From Toxotes chatareus (lineage: Eukaryota; Chordata; Actinopteri; Toxotidae), in contig CM028902.1 of NCBI GenBank assembly GCA_016801885.1, forward strand, positions 21,915,580 through 21,979,579: DNA of 64,000 bases, written 5' to 3'. The notes beneath the pieces are model-generated. The model saw only the letters and a program-made list of their open reading frames with translations, searched no databases and was not told the DNA's origin. Positions 9,491 to 22,760 of this stretch are shown one piece after another (the stretch's first letter is position 1; every line of letters starts with the position of its first letter). The position numbers and the translations under genes were made by a program.

Positions 9491-12400
9491 ATTGTTATTT
9501 ATGGGGATTTTAACATTCAAAACTCAGCAAATCTGCTAAATCATAACAGTGTGGGTGTGGCTGGGTCAGATTTGATTGACAGGGCCGACAACATGAGCAC
9601 AGCTGTCATCACATTTTGATTAAGATGCAGGGATTCTTTTTCCATCATACATTACTTTATTGTCAGTTTCTTTAAAATCCTCTTTATATCTATATCATGT
9701 GACACAGTTGGGTGGATTTCCACATTCCCCTCCCCACTGAGGAGCAGGGGTCTATGGAAGAAAAACACTTCCTGGTTGCACAGCTGGACGGAGGTCCATA
9801 AGGAGCCATCCAGGTGGAGCAAAGCATGCTTGGGAGGGCAGAGGGGCTCAGCAGAGCCCCCGCAAGGCAGGAATGTTGGCTGCCCGAGGAACAAATAAAC
9901 AGCTAAAATATGCACTGCATACAGTGTACACCATACATAACATACACCTGCTAAAACATCACACTGAGCTACAGAAGGCCAGGAAAGACCAGGATGTGAA
10001 ACATGGTGAAGAACGGCACAGCATGGCAGCTCTCTGTAGTACACTTGTGATTAGAAAGGCAGACAGTGATACAGGGCAGAAGAAAACACAGAAGAAAACG
10101 ATTTTAAACTCTCGAAGATGAAACTGTGATGAAGAAAACATCATGTCATCTGAATTTTTTTTTTCAATCTATGAACAAAGTCACCATAAACTGATTTCTG
10201 ATGACTCCAGCTTTGACAGAAATGCCACTTAGAGAAACATTTTCCACAGAATGAACATTTGTATTGGAATATATTGACATTAACTCCATTCAAAGTTAAA
10301 AAAAAAAAAAAAAAAACAAAACAAAAAAAAAAACAATGTAAAATGCCATGACACATGATGGCAAGTCATCGTGCATGAATCAAATACATCAATAAAATAC
10401 AGCTGTACAAGATAAATGTAGTTCTGGGTCCCTTGTCTTCTTGTCCATATGTTACATCGGACATAGATTCTGTTTTGCAACGCCTGTGAAGGGAAAATAA
10501 GCAACCATGCAACATTCCTCAGAGTGTTAAGATGCACACAATCAAATTCCACACAAACTTTCCACTACAATCTTTTCTGCGTTTCAAAAACCTTGTCAGC
10601 CCGCCCCCTGTGGCCCCTTCACCGTTTACCCAATGAGCCTGCAGCCTTCACAGTGAATTAACGTCACTCAGTGCACATCACACAGCATCAAATCTTTTCA
10701 GTACATATCCAGTTAGTCTATTCAGTGTGGCTTCATCTCGGGCCTCAACTGGGGAGTCCATGGAGGACTTACAGGGTGTGTGTGCCTGATGTGAGTGCCT
10801 GTGCAGGGGTGTGTGTGTGTGTGTGTGTAGGGGTGGGGCATGGGGAGGCGATGAATAGCTTTTTAAAAAGACATGAAGGACCAGTTTGGACAGTTGCATT
10901 GTTACTGAGAGATTATGAGGACAACTGTGACCTGTCACCCCTGCTTCAACTCACCGGTACATGAATGGAGGAAGGTTCACATGAGAATAGTGTTAAAAGA
11001 TGTGGCCTGATGTGGTTATGCACTGCATGAGTTCAGGCATATCTGAGAAGATGAACAGATGCATTCATGTGTGTCCTCCTCTCCTATCGTTCAATCTGCC
11101 CACATCGCTTTTCTCTGTACTGTTCTCAAACCTCTATTTTCTCTTCAATAAGTGCTGCATAGTAAGATGCACCTGGGGCGCCACCATTGCTGGATATGGG
11201 CCAAAGCAGGCACACTGCCAGGCTTCCATACATGATGCAAGGTTGCATAAGTTTGACTAAAAAACACTCTCATCTGAGCTGCGTCTATGGTGTTGTCACA
11301 ATAAAGTCTGGATGAAGGTAAAATCAAACAATAAGGAGCACTTGATCTACTGTAATTAAAAGCTTTTAAAGCTCTGGACGAGGTACATCAAGTACACCTT
11401 AAGTAGCCCAAATAACAGGAGCCAGTATAAACATAAGCACGCTGACAGACGAGGTGATACAAAAGGCTGCTGTAGACAGTTGGTCCCACTGTAACCTGGG
11501 ACCTTTCTATCCCTCAGGAAGTCTCCCCAGTATATGTGTCTGCCACAGCTGTTCCTGGCAGGATCCTTTGTGCGTTTTGACTTTATTTTAAAATTTAAAA
11601 AAGAAAAGCAGCTTAGATCAGTTAACATTACAGTTCAGTTTAATTCTTTACTGCCTATTCCCAAACCGGAAGAGTAAAATTTGATTTGTTGTATTGTGTT
11701 ATTTTGATTAATCTCAGGGTTCTGACAAACAAACACAACAGACGAAAGAAGAAACAACAAAACCAAACAGACTAATGGAGACAGCAGTTCCCAAACCTGA
11801 TTCCATCAGTCAACCTCAAAGTTTAGGTCAAGGTTTGCTGACTTCCTCTGCTAAGTTCGTGAGCTCATAGGCTGAAGCACAGTGGTGCAACTGATTCCAG
11901 TTACTTCCTTCAAAAAGAGAGAAGTGAGGCGAGAGTCTGGACTGTTCCTGTGAACAACCATCAGCCACCACTGTGCTCAAACCGCAGCTTAATGGAACAG
12001 GTGTGGATCGGATCACGACCCGAGATGTGCTGCAGAAACTCTGCCAATAGCGGTGAGTCACACGGAGAACATTTAAGGCACTGTGGTTATGGTAATGGAA
12101 ATTACTGTGAGTAATGGAAGAGAATTGCTTATTGCAATTATAAGATTGTTAAAGTACATGTGCTACAGTAACCTGGCATGTTAGGGCACGTTAGTAACAT
12201 ATTTAACAGGTTTTTGACAGAAGACTCAAGGCTCAGCCGAGTTTTAAACCTCTACTGAAAGTATTTGATGTTCGAAAGTCACATACGGTAAGAACCAAAG
12301 GTTTCTGAATATCAGATGTACTGTTTACAGCATGATCTCTTTGTAACAGATGAAGAAAACACATTCTATTTATCTGATGTATAAATGACAAAATCAAGGA

Positions 12401-13017
12401 CAACCAACAATACAGAATTAAAAAAAGTGATATTGTGGTTAAAAAAAAAAAAATCCATAATGCTATAAGATAAATGATGTGTTCTACTGGAGACACGTGA
12501 CTCCAGACTGTTCAAATCTCCTGGTCACTGTTCTGTAAACTGGCAGCAGCTCCATCATCCTTATATGGAGAAAAACATCACCGCCTGGAAGTCAGAGCAC
12601 ACTCTGCTGTGGTGCTGAATGCTACTGAGCTTTTACTTCCAGCTCAGTGGGATTCTCCACTCTGAGCTGCAGGTACACACTCATGTGCAGTAACCGAATA
12701 AAATGTAAATATTATAAATACGATTCATGTTAATAAAAACTGGTACAACTGCATATTTTCCCCACAGCAGCCATCCCTTATTGGTTATTGATTTGAAACA
12801 GTCATACCACAAATCTAAAGAAAAAAAAAAAAGCCCCTCTGAGGAAACTGTCGTACTTTAAAGTATGTTTTCTGCTCACAATGCTAATGAGCGACATTGT
12901 GTTGTGTTGGAATAAAGAAAAATGAGAGAGTACGAACACTTGCTCACAGAGTAGTGTGTGTATGTGTGTGCGACAGTGGTCATTGTATGAGTTACTCTGT
13001 GCGAGGGTCCAGCAGCG
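9491..13017 (-). other. Gene-free stretch; possible ca5 3' UTR
   Basis: No protein-coding exon was recognised. The longest open frame (minus 9652-10044) has no family motif. The stretch lies directly downstream of the minus-strand carbonic anhydrase stop codon (13018-13020). The first good minus-strand AATAAA (plus TTTATT) that I see is at 9656-9661, so a 3.3-kb 3' UTR is possible but unproven. It contains an A-rich run (10298-10335) and a short TG repeat (10809-10828). Confidence 0.35.
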
Positions 13018-16000
13018 TCAGTGGGTGTGTTTGTCATCTTCAGCTGATGGGGCGTCCTGCAGGAAGGGGGTGAAGGAAGAGCGGACGGTGCGACCGCGCA
13101 GAGGCTGCTGAACGCGGAAGTTGTTCACCATGCTCTTCTGTACCTCCTCCTCAGCTGAGGTGAACAGGAGGCTCCGGAAGACGGCCAGCTGAAGGGCCGG
13201 AGAGAGAGGGTCAGAGAAAGAAAGAGAGAGAGAGAAGAGTCTTAAAATGTGTTACGTTGCCTTTTTCCTTTTTTTTTTTTGGACACAGCCGTCAGACATA
13301 GAGCAACATTCGAATTCATTTGAGGTTGTGTTTCCACGCCAAACCCATTTAGGTTCCTCCTGCACCTGGAGACAAGGTTGATGACAGCAGAGAAAAGCAA
13401 AACAATGAACTAAAGGAGGCTAAAAATAATTCCACTGAGCTGCAGACTTTGATATTTTCTGTGCGTCGCTACACACATGTAACATTACTCACTATATTCG
13501 TTGCTGATATAATAAAATTATTGATAAGTATACATTTAAGCCATATTAGGTACACCCTGATTGAATTAGCAATGTAGAAAAAAATGTTGGAAAACAATAA
13601 AACATCAAAGCCATGTGAAGAAATATTTGGTTCAAACACACACATACATAAGCACGCACACACACACACACCTGATCATGGCTGACTTCAATGTGCTGCT
13701 TCATAACAATCCAGGTGACAGACTCGGTCAGAGGAGGTGTTGTCAGAGAGCCGTGGTACGTCCAGTAGTCCTCAGTGTTGGCGGGTAACAGACAGGCAGG
13801 GTCGAACCTGGTAAACTCCACGACACTGTCCTACAGACGGCCAGAGACAGACACAGCAGGAAACACAGCAGTCAGTTTATCCGCCTGAATGCTGAATTAT
13901 TTGGAGGGATGGGCCACGACGGGTCACGGTGATGCACCTAAAAGCTGTTTGCCAATCACCATTAAACAATAAAAGAAGAAGGACTAACAGATGCAGAGTA
14001 AACTCTGCCAGGTAAAGGTAACACATCATAAGTCAACAACAACTATGCAGCACTGCTAATTTGCCAGAGTAATGAAAAGCATGAATGGGTCTCTCTCACT
14101 CTGTGTCTGTGTGAGTGTGTATCTTTATGTGTATGCATTGTACACACTGTACAATTACACAAGAACACAGCAGCCTTCAATTATTATCTACACTACCACC
14201 ATTATTATCTAATCATTATCCAACATAGGTGCCAAATGTCAAATGAGTGTTACACAATGAGTGTTATACAACTGTCACGTTCTATTGTCTTATTAGACAA
14301 ACACAAACCTTATCACACATTACTGGTGATAAGCAGTGCAGCAGCAGTGATGTAAAAGAAGAATAAACTACGAGTACAAGTCAGTCACCTTCAAGTGTGA
14401 ATATATTTTCAGGAAGTCTTTTTTTTTTTAAATGAAAAACTCTTAAAGTTTTTTAAATCCATGGTTCATCTCATTTGTCTTATTGCAGACATACAAAATT
14501 AAATTTAGTTTCTAGTTCTAAGCCCATCAGTATTCAGTGACTGAGGTCTGTCTGACCAGACCTGTACTGTCTCTACTAAACCACTAGAGGGCACCGGTGC
14601 CTATTTTAGTCAAGTACTGCTACTGTTCAACGGCAGACTTTAAATGGACTGTTTAACGGTCAGGATATTTGGTCACTAGACTGATGTGTACATTTCAGAG
14701 ACGAGCACACCTTGTAAAAAAAAGCAGCACTGTGACATGTGTGGCTGTGGACTCACCTTGTGTCTGATTGCAGGCAGAGCGTCCACCAGTTTCTGCAGCC
14801 CCTCGTGTCTCTTTCCCACCTACACAAGGATTAAGCATTAATCTGGATTGATGAATGCATGTTCACATTGTGGATGCACCACAGGTTCAAACAAGTCTGT
14901 GTGTGTTCTCGCATGTGTGTGTGTGTGTACCTTAAGAAAGACTCCAATCACAGCCAGTCCATTGTCCTCCATCACTGCCTCCTCAAACAGACTGTACTTG
15001 TCAGAGTTCCAGTGGACTAGGTGGAGCTGGGAACACACACAGTATAAAAACCCATCATGAACTCATGTTTCTGCTTGTGTGTGGGACTGTAACCCATAAC
15101 CTGATCCTGTCAACCTTAGGCCCACAACTTCTGTCCTCTACATGACCCACTCATTCTTTCTTGTCTTCCTTTGTCTTTATAAAATAAGACCTCATTCATG
15201 TGACTGGCTTATTTGGAATTCACTGATGATGTGTTTAGCAATTTGTGCTGACATACATTTTATTGCAAATGAATAATAGCAGCTTTGAATGCAGTCCATC
15301 AATATACTTGCAAACTCACACGTATGAACACAATACATCGGCCAATGACAAAGATGGGACAAAGCTGTCAGTCAGGACAGTAACTCGATCCTCTGCACAC
15401 ACACAGAAATACACAGACTGCCGAGTGATGAGAACCATGTCATAGGCACATTCCCAACACCACCAACAAGGGCTTGGCAGAGGACACAGACACACACACA
15501 CACACACACTCAGGGGAACCTCCTGTTATGTAAGTGTGCTGGAGTTAATGGAATAACATTAAAATAGACGTTCTGTGGCCAAACGTGACGCAGGACAACT
15601 GTACCAGTCAGAAATCTCCCACCTGCTGATTGACAAACACACCTTTGAAGTTTGGTACACGTGTAGATCAAAGTATCTGGCTGCATTCCTGACACCAGCA
15701 GAGGAGAAACTCTGATGCAGATATGGCACGAAACCAAACCTGATATTATTGATACAACACTCAGTATTTTTTTTCAGGAATTTCAAGAGGGACACATGAA
15801 TAGAAGAGAAAGGACCAAGTCAACATTCCCGCTGTTTAAACAGTGCAGTGTTACATTTGCTTTCTTCTATTTCTCCTTTCTCCTTTAAGGCTTAAGAAAA
15901 CATCTGGTCATGTGGAAGGTTACTGCAGAGGACCAACTAAATTTCTCCATTGCCTGCTTGCTATAGTACTACATATCTGACTTTTTCCATTTAAGTGGCT

Positions 16001-18031
16001 TGGCTACACTATAAAACACCTGCCGTACCTGTGACTGCCAAGTCTCTGCACTTAACATGCTACATTAACCCAGCAGCAGGTATGTGAGGGTGTTTCTAAA
16101 GCAACGAGCAGTGGGTGTGCACAACAGGATACTGCTGTTACAGGAATGATGTGCTTGTAAAGCCTAGTCAGTTAATGAGTAGTACCTGCTACAGCTTCAA
16201 AAATGATTAGTGATTTTGCTCACCACAATGGTGTTAGCTATCTAGCACAGAGTGTATCATTGCTGGGGTAAGAGGTCCAGTAGTTTCCAGCATGTTCACT
16301 GTGGATGTATCAGTTTTATAAATCAAAGTAGTTCATCACACTCACACAAAAAGACCTGTGAATAAAAACTGGCAAAAAAAAAAAAATCTATTTTGTACCA
16401 TTTCCTGCCATGGCTCAATATAAGCAGAAATATTAAAAATAAAACCTCTAAACACCATCAGAAAGTCTTGTGTTAGCTGACTCCAGTGGTTTAACTGCTC
16501 AATCTGCTACAGTGATGTTGAAGTGTACTCGGGGGGTGTGTCAGTACACTGTGATGTCACCACTGTGTATGGTTACAGCTTTAAATGAAAGAAAGCAGTA
16601 AAACACTGCTTTTCAGCCTCATATTAAGTTACTCTTTGAAGGGGTAACTACCTTTATATAAGCTATATAGCAAAATCTATACTGGGTGGATCTCTATTAT
16701 GAAAAAGAGATTCTTCCTGCTCATCCTTTTTCTTGGAATCAATCTGTTTCACACACATGCTTTACAGGAAAGGAAACTTTCTTTTTTCTTTCTACCTCTT
16801 TAATATACCTAACATTACAGAAACATTTCCTTCCTTTCACGTGCTAAATCCCTTACACCTTCATACACACTGTTTTTGGTGGTAAATTTTGAAACTAGTT
16901 GCGTATTTTCATGTGATCCTCTTTTGTCCCTGCAAAAACCCAGTAAGGAATAGTTTCATAGACAGCCTGTCTGTGTTAGTGTTAGTTACCTCTGCAGGGA
17001 ACAGCCTCCTGTCCACAGTGTGCTCTGACCCCCAGGAGTTGCACTCCCCCCAGTGGAAGTGGAACTGACACAGCCTGAAATTGTCTTGCAAGGGGCCACC
17101 TTTCAGCGCTGCACCAGAAAGTTAAAGATCAGTCAATCACACTTTGACAAACACCAATTTTACACTCAAATATTAGAAGTAGTTTCCTCCTCAGAAAGAG
17201 GAAATGATGTCACTGAGAATATCAGCTGAGGAACGGGTTGTTCAGGCAGTAACACTGACCAAGAGACATCCAGGAAACATTAATGGGAGAGGCTGCAATC
17301 ACAGATAAAGCACTGACTTTTAATTGCTGCCACAAACTGTTTATCTGCAACAGTAATACTACCAACAGATAAGGACTCTTCTCTATCTATACATTATAAC
17401 GTAACACGTTGTTGTGAAAACATTAATTTAAAGGCTGAATCTAGACCTGTAGCACCTGCTGTCACGCCAAGATCATTCCATTGTTTCACTGTTTATATTA
17501 CCGGTAATAAAAACCTGCTTCCTCGTATCCTTGTCATATCCTTCTCCACATTTCTCTCTCATAAACCTGTTTTTGTCCTCTCTGTACCAGACTAAGCTCA
17601 TAATACAAAGCCCAAGAGCATGTGACACTTAAATTTTGCTGCTTTAAAACCTTTGTAATTTCACCAAAAAAAGCCTATATTTAAAGTTATGATGGTCTGG
17701 ACCATTATAGTGTTCTGGTGGAGCCCAGTAATTAGACCAAAATTACCAACACTTCAAACACAGACTATACAGGAGTTGTTGAGGTCAGGAGGGACATGAA
17801 AGTCACATGACAATCACCAGATCCATGTGGCAGCAGTTTTACTTGTAGCATTGATAACTGGATTTTTTCTACAGACTGAGGGCTCTTTAAGAGGGAGGTG
17901 AGGAAGGAGATAATCCTCCTGTGTAGATCAAAACATGCATTCCCCCTGCTGAGATTTCCTTTAGTCCATTCAGATTTAAAGGGAAAACCCTGACTTGCTC
18001 CCAATCCAGCAGTTAATAATGAGGAACGTAT

Positions 18032-18070
<39 letters not shown>

Positions 18071-21000
18071 GAAGACACAAGAGTACTCACTGGACTTGTC
18101 TGCGGTGTCATCATACTCAACCAGGAAGGAGTAACCATTATTCCAGATTTGTTGGCAGGTGTCTGGGTCGTAATTGGTGACCAGAGGCTTCAGCTCCGAA
18201 TCAAAGACGCTCTTCCGTACAACAATGTCAATGGGAGACTGGCGATCACCTCCTGGTACCGCGAGGGGTCCCTGCCACATGGGATGCACTGCAGGTGAGG
18301 AGAGAGGAAGAGGAGAAGAAGAAGAAGAAGAATAAGAAACAGAGGAGGGAACTCACAGAGAAAAATCTGTAAAGTAGACCGAGCTCCTGCTGTCCATGCA
18401 CAGGCAAAACGGAGATGTGAAAGGAAAATGCTGACACTCACTTTTCATGTTGTACTCTGCTGCTTCCTGCATTTTCAGACAATCCATTTTGAAACAGAAA
18501 AACTTAAAGCTGCCTCATAAAAAACACAATTCAAAAACTACACAATGACAATACTAGACAGACACACACAATCACTCTTCTTCCTTGAGCAGTTTGAAGG
18601 AACTGAATGAAAAAGGAGCAAGTGAGCAATAGTACTTCCTTCTAGTCCTCTTACAGTTTTTTTCCTAAAAGGAAATTACAAAATAAGAGCAAAGTGGGCT
18701 GGCTGTACAGAAAGTGACACGCGGAATGTCCTGGCACGCCCCCAGCTCCACTCCACAGCAGGGGAATAAGACCAGGACCTCTGGTCAGTCAAACCGCCAG
18801 CTCGGACCAACACCTGTCAACAGACCTGACTCCTAATTACCCGAAACTCTGCTCACTTTCCCTGCCTCCCTCCTTTTTTTCCCCTTTACCCTTGAAATTC
18901 ACCCAAAAAAACAAAAAACATTAGCTCTGCTTATAAAATAAAAAAAAGCTGTGTTTAAAACAGTTTCCATCCCTCTCCTGACCAAAATGCACAGAAAGAT
19001 TCTTTCAAGTATGGCTGTCAAAGGGCACAAAAGCAGCTCATTTCTTGTTTTCCTCTCCATTCATCCAGCGCAGGGCTTAAGGTTTCCACTGCGAGCCAAG
19101 CTGAACAGGTCTGACTGGGAGATGACCTTCATCTTCATCGGATTTCACCGGCTTCTCCTGGGGGAGTTGGCCACCTGACTCTGTTATTGCATGGACACAC
19201 AATAACTGCATGCAAAGCCACTCATGCTCATTCAGCTGGTAATTGTCAACTGTGAGGTTGTTCTGATTTGTGGCATGTCAGTCTGTGGTGCACCTGACAG
19301 TGTCACGTGACGGCCAGATGTCTTGAATCAGAAAATGACAAGTGTGTATGAACTGAGTTCTGAATTGTCAGCTGAGTCTTATGCATAAACAGCCATAAGC
19401 TGTTCACGTGTATAAATATGAATATTTGCAATAAACATATGTTCTGCAGAGGTGCTTTTGAGCAAAACACTAACATTGCTGAACCTGTGCCTGATCACAA
19501 AAAAAATCAGTCAGCTGTTTCTACTATTCAGTACCCCACAATTCGTCACAGCTCTAAAACTATACCACTGTTGTTCTTCCCTGTTGTTCAAATTCTTACT
19601 GTTTAACAACAAATCAAAATGCCATTGTTGACAGGGGTGGTTACACTCATGCCATGCTGGTACAGTACAAGACGTCCATATTCTGTTAAGCAGAACAATT
19701 TTTATTAAACGATAGCTCAGCTAACAACGTTTCAAACACACTGCGTGTCCTAAAGGTGCTATCAGTGCTTTTTTTTCTGGTTGCACAATAACATATATTC
19801 TGAGACTATTAGTTTATGCGCAGCATAACCACACAACACTGGCATAGGTTTAAACACAGTGCAGAGAAAATGTTTGATGAAAAACTCCAAGTCTCTGTTT
19901 CATGTCCTCTGTGAGGACAGGTACATTAATCCATCAACTGTGCTAGAGTGAAAACATCCTTGGTTGACATGGTACACTTTTTAAATAATGTGGTTTGCAT
20001 GAATATCACATTGTGCCAACAGTAAGTCTCTTTGGCAACAAGGAAAAAAGGGCAGAAACATAACTTGGGATCCAGTGCTTGATCCATCCAGCGTGTCTCT
20101 TTACTTACTAACCCATCGGAAACTGAGAAAAACCCAACTGTTTAATAATGGAGAACTATCTTAAAGATTATCTGCATGTGACAGTAACAGAACAAGCAGC
20201 TACAGCTCGTCAGGGGATGAAAAGCAGACTCTCTTATACCTGGACCCTGATCACATTATCTCTATTTTTTTTTATTATGTCAAATTTATTAACATAACAA
20301 CAAATGTTGTGATTTGCTTCAAAGGGTTCGTTTGTTTGTATAACTCATCCCATTTGAGGCAGGATTGGGCTAGTGCCACGTGACATGTCATACTGCCCAA
20401 CAATACTTTCTAGGAATACATGGAAACCAGTGGCTGTTTCGAAAGCTATGAGGAACACGTTCAAAAATCTAACATCTAACATTACTGCATGCTTAGGAAA
20501 ATAACTTGACAGTAATGTAAAGTACAACAGACAGTCAACAGTAATGCAGAATTTGTAGTAGATCGGCTAAAACATTCAAAGTCAGTGGTGTGTTCCTTTA
20601 CAGAGTGACTCTGTGTAGTTCACACATTGTCAGATGGAATATTAAAAAATATATTTTAAACAAAAAATGTTCACAGTGAGGTCTTTGGATTGCACAGTAG
20701 AAGAGTTTATCTCAAAACCTTTGAAGATAAAAACCCAGAAAATTTTGTCCTTTGTAATTTGGGTCAACTGATCCTGTAAGGGACTTCTGTTCCCTGAGTT
20801 AAAGGTTTCAGGCAGCACTTTATTCTCAGGGTGTGTGTCACCCCTGAAAAGTTCTACCAAAATCTTTAACGCTACAGATCAAAGGGACTAGGTCTACCCT
20901 CTGAATGAGCTGGAATTTTCCCCCCATCTGAGGTTGCTCCCGTAAGTCTCAACTTAGGGAACGGAGTGCTCTAACCTTATACACCCCCACAAACACTGAA

Positions 21001-22351
21001 ATGATGGCAATATGCTTCCCTGTTTCAGGGACACACAGACTGCATTGCTGTCCTGTGAGTCATGTTTTTACCTGAATGGAGAGAGCAGAAATGTCACTTT
21101 ACAAAGACAAACAGGAACTGCCTCAGGGCAGATCAAAGCAGAGGCCAATGAAGTGACAAAAAACACAATTTGTAGTGGACCACTTCAAAAACAACCCAAA
21201 AACCCTTTCATAAAGCTTTGCCCGGACAGCACAGAGTATAAGGAGCCTATTAAAGTTAAATATAAAACGAGTTTATAATTGAGGTTGAACATAAAAGTTC
21301 TGTTGCACTGGACTGTTTTTCCTCTGCCAAAGGTTTTTGTTTGCGTGTTGACTCTGTGGCTGTCACTGGCACGAGATGGTGAACAAACACGTTCAACAAG
21401 ACATGAGACTTATGTTGTTGGGTGTGGTGTGGAAGTTGTTGAGACTCGTGAGATGAGCTCAGGTGTCTCCAATATCCTACGGGACACAGCAACATGCAAA
21501 CTGAGCAAATGCTCTTGAGGTTGCATGTAACATATTTATAATGACCACAGGTGCATCTTGTAACTGTACCGTTAGAATTTGGAGCAATAACATTTTATCC
21601 AAAGTCTTTCATGTGATCAAACAAACCTCAATGAGGATCTACACAGTGAAGATGTAATGTAGACGATAGAGGAGCAAAAATAACTGCAAGCGTTCGGCAT
21701 AACAGGAAAATTTCTGCAGACAAACAAATTGAAAACAACAACCTGACGCTATATGTAGTGACATATTAAACAGGCCCCGATGTAGGTGAAAGGGCTTCAA
21801 ATGGCCCCTATATGGGACACTGATCTGGGATGTCGATACTTGTTTGGAAAACCTGGAGCTTGAGTTCCGGCTCACATACAGTACAGCTGAGTCATCAGAG
21901 AAGCGTTTGATTCCAATCCAGTGATGGGGAAACGCCAGTCCACGCTTTCCAATCCTCTTCGTGCACGTTTTTTTTTCAGATGACAACAAAAGTGACCATT
22001 AGCTGGATGCTGTGTGACCCACAGTGGAGCGTTTTAACACCACAATGAGTGACAAAAAAACCAAACCACCGCCACGCCGATACACATACTAAGATTAAAG
22101 TGCTTCCTTTTGAAGCTGTGCGATACAAAGCTGCAGCGTCGACATGAGACCTGTTTTAATGTACAGTCTACGGAGGAGACATTGTGTACAGCTGTGGGAC
22201 ATGTTGTCCATCAGTACTTACTCTGCGACAGCACATATTTGCTTGAGCACGCCGTGAGGTTGCATCTTCTCACGGGCGATATCCGGTGACTCTTGGCGCG
22301 TCTGAAGAGCTGGGAAGCCAGAGGTCTTATTACGGACGACAGAGTCACCAT
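13018..22351 (-). CDS. ca5a: Mitochondrial carbonic anhydrase V
   Basis: Seven coding exons: 22222-22351, 18091-18288, 16990-17108, 14931-15026, 14757-14819, 13672-13830 and 13018-13188. All have GT-AG introns and join in frame to 311 codons, close to mammalian CA5 lengths. The first about 43 residues are rich in Arg, Ser and Leu with no acidic residue, as expected for a mitochondrial targeting sequence. The body is an alpha carbonic anhydrase, which hydrates CO2 to bicarbonate: QSPIDI near residue 60, zinc ligands His126 and His128 in QFHFHWG and His151 in LHLVHWN, and SLTTPP with the active-site Thr near 232. The proton-shuttle position is Tyr96 (NNGYSF) instead of His, a mark of CA V. This form supplies bicarbonate to mitochondrial pyruvate carboxylase and carbamoyl phosphate synthetase. 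The 5A versus 5B name is the uncertain part. Confidence 0.93.
18037..18067. repeat. (TA)n microsatellite
   Basis: About 15 TA units in the second ca5 intron (in transcript order), 23 bases downstream of the exon 2 donor. Confidence 0.95.
18289..22221 (-). other. First intron of ca5, no embedded gene seen
   Basis: This 3.9-kb intron separates the targeting-sequence exon from the catalytic exons. I see no exon-like block or named repeat in it; open frames are short and motif-free. A poly-pyrimidine and GAA-rich run lies near 18310-18345 beside the exon 2 acceptor. Confidence 0.6.
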
Positions 22352-22760
22352 GTTGATCAACCTAACGTTGCCAGGTTCGCTGTAGGCGGCTACGAGGGGC
22401 GCTTCGGCGTCCGTTAGCGTCGCTACGGTCGCGCGGCTGTGTCTGAGGCTAACGGTTAGCTAGCGTGAAAGTCTAGTGTAACTCCGCAAAAGTTAGCTCT
22501 CAGTCAGCGCCGAGCCTGTTCAAAACAGAGCAGTCAGAGCTGACTGCTTTCCTCGGTCTCTGCCCTCCTATCGTTTAACCTGGAGACGGGGGTTAGAAGA
22601 GCAGGCGCTCACTTTCGCTCTGTGACCGATTCAACCGGCAACCGTTTCACCCGAATCTGTGGCCGGTTAATCCGCAAGCAGACCCTCGATGTGTGATAAC
22701 ACAGTGCAGCTGATAGAAAGCTGACCGCTGTGCAGGACGGAGGGGGGGAGGGGGCGTCGG
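22352..22760 (-). promoter_or_regulatory. GC-rich 5' region of ca5
   Basis: Directly upstream of the ca5 start codon the sequence becomes CpG-rich compared with its surroundings (for example gcgcttcggcgtccgttagcgtcg near 22398-22425), with a G-rich block near 22740-22758. This suggests a CpG-island promoter containing the 5' UTR. No TATA box was identified and the start site is not determined. Confidence 0.5.

Noticed and set aside
9652..10044. 130-residue minus-strand open frame
   Set aside because: It has no recognisable domain or splice context, with His/Cys-rich random composition. It lies in the probable 3' region of ca5.
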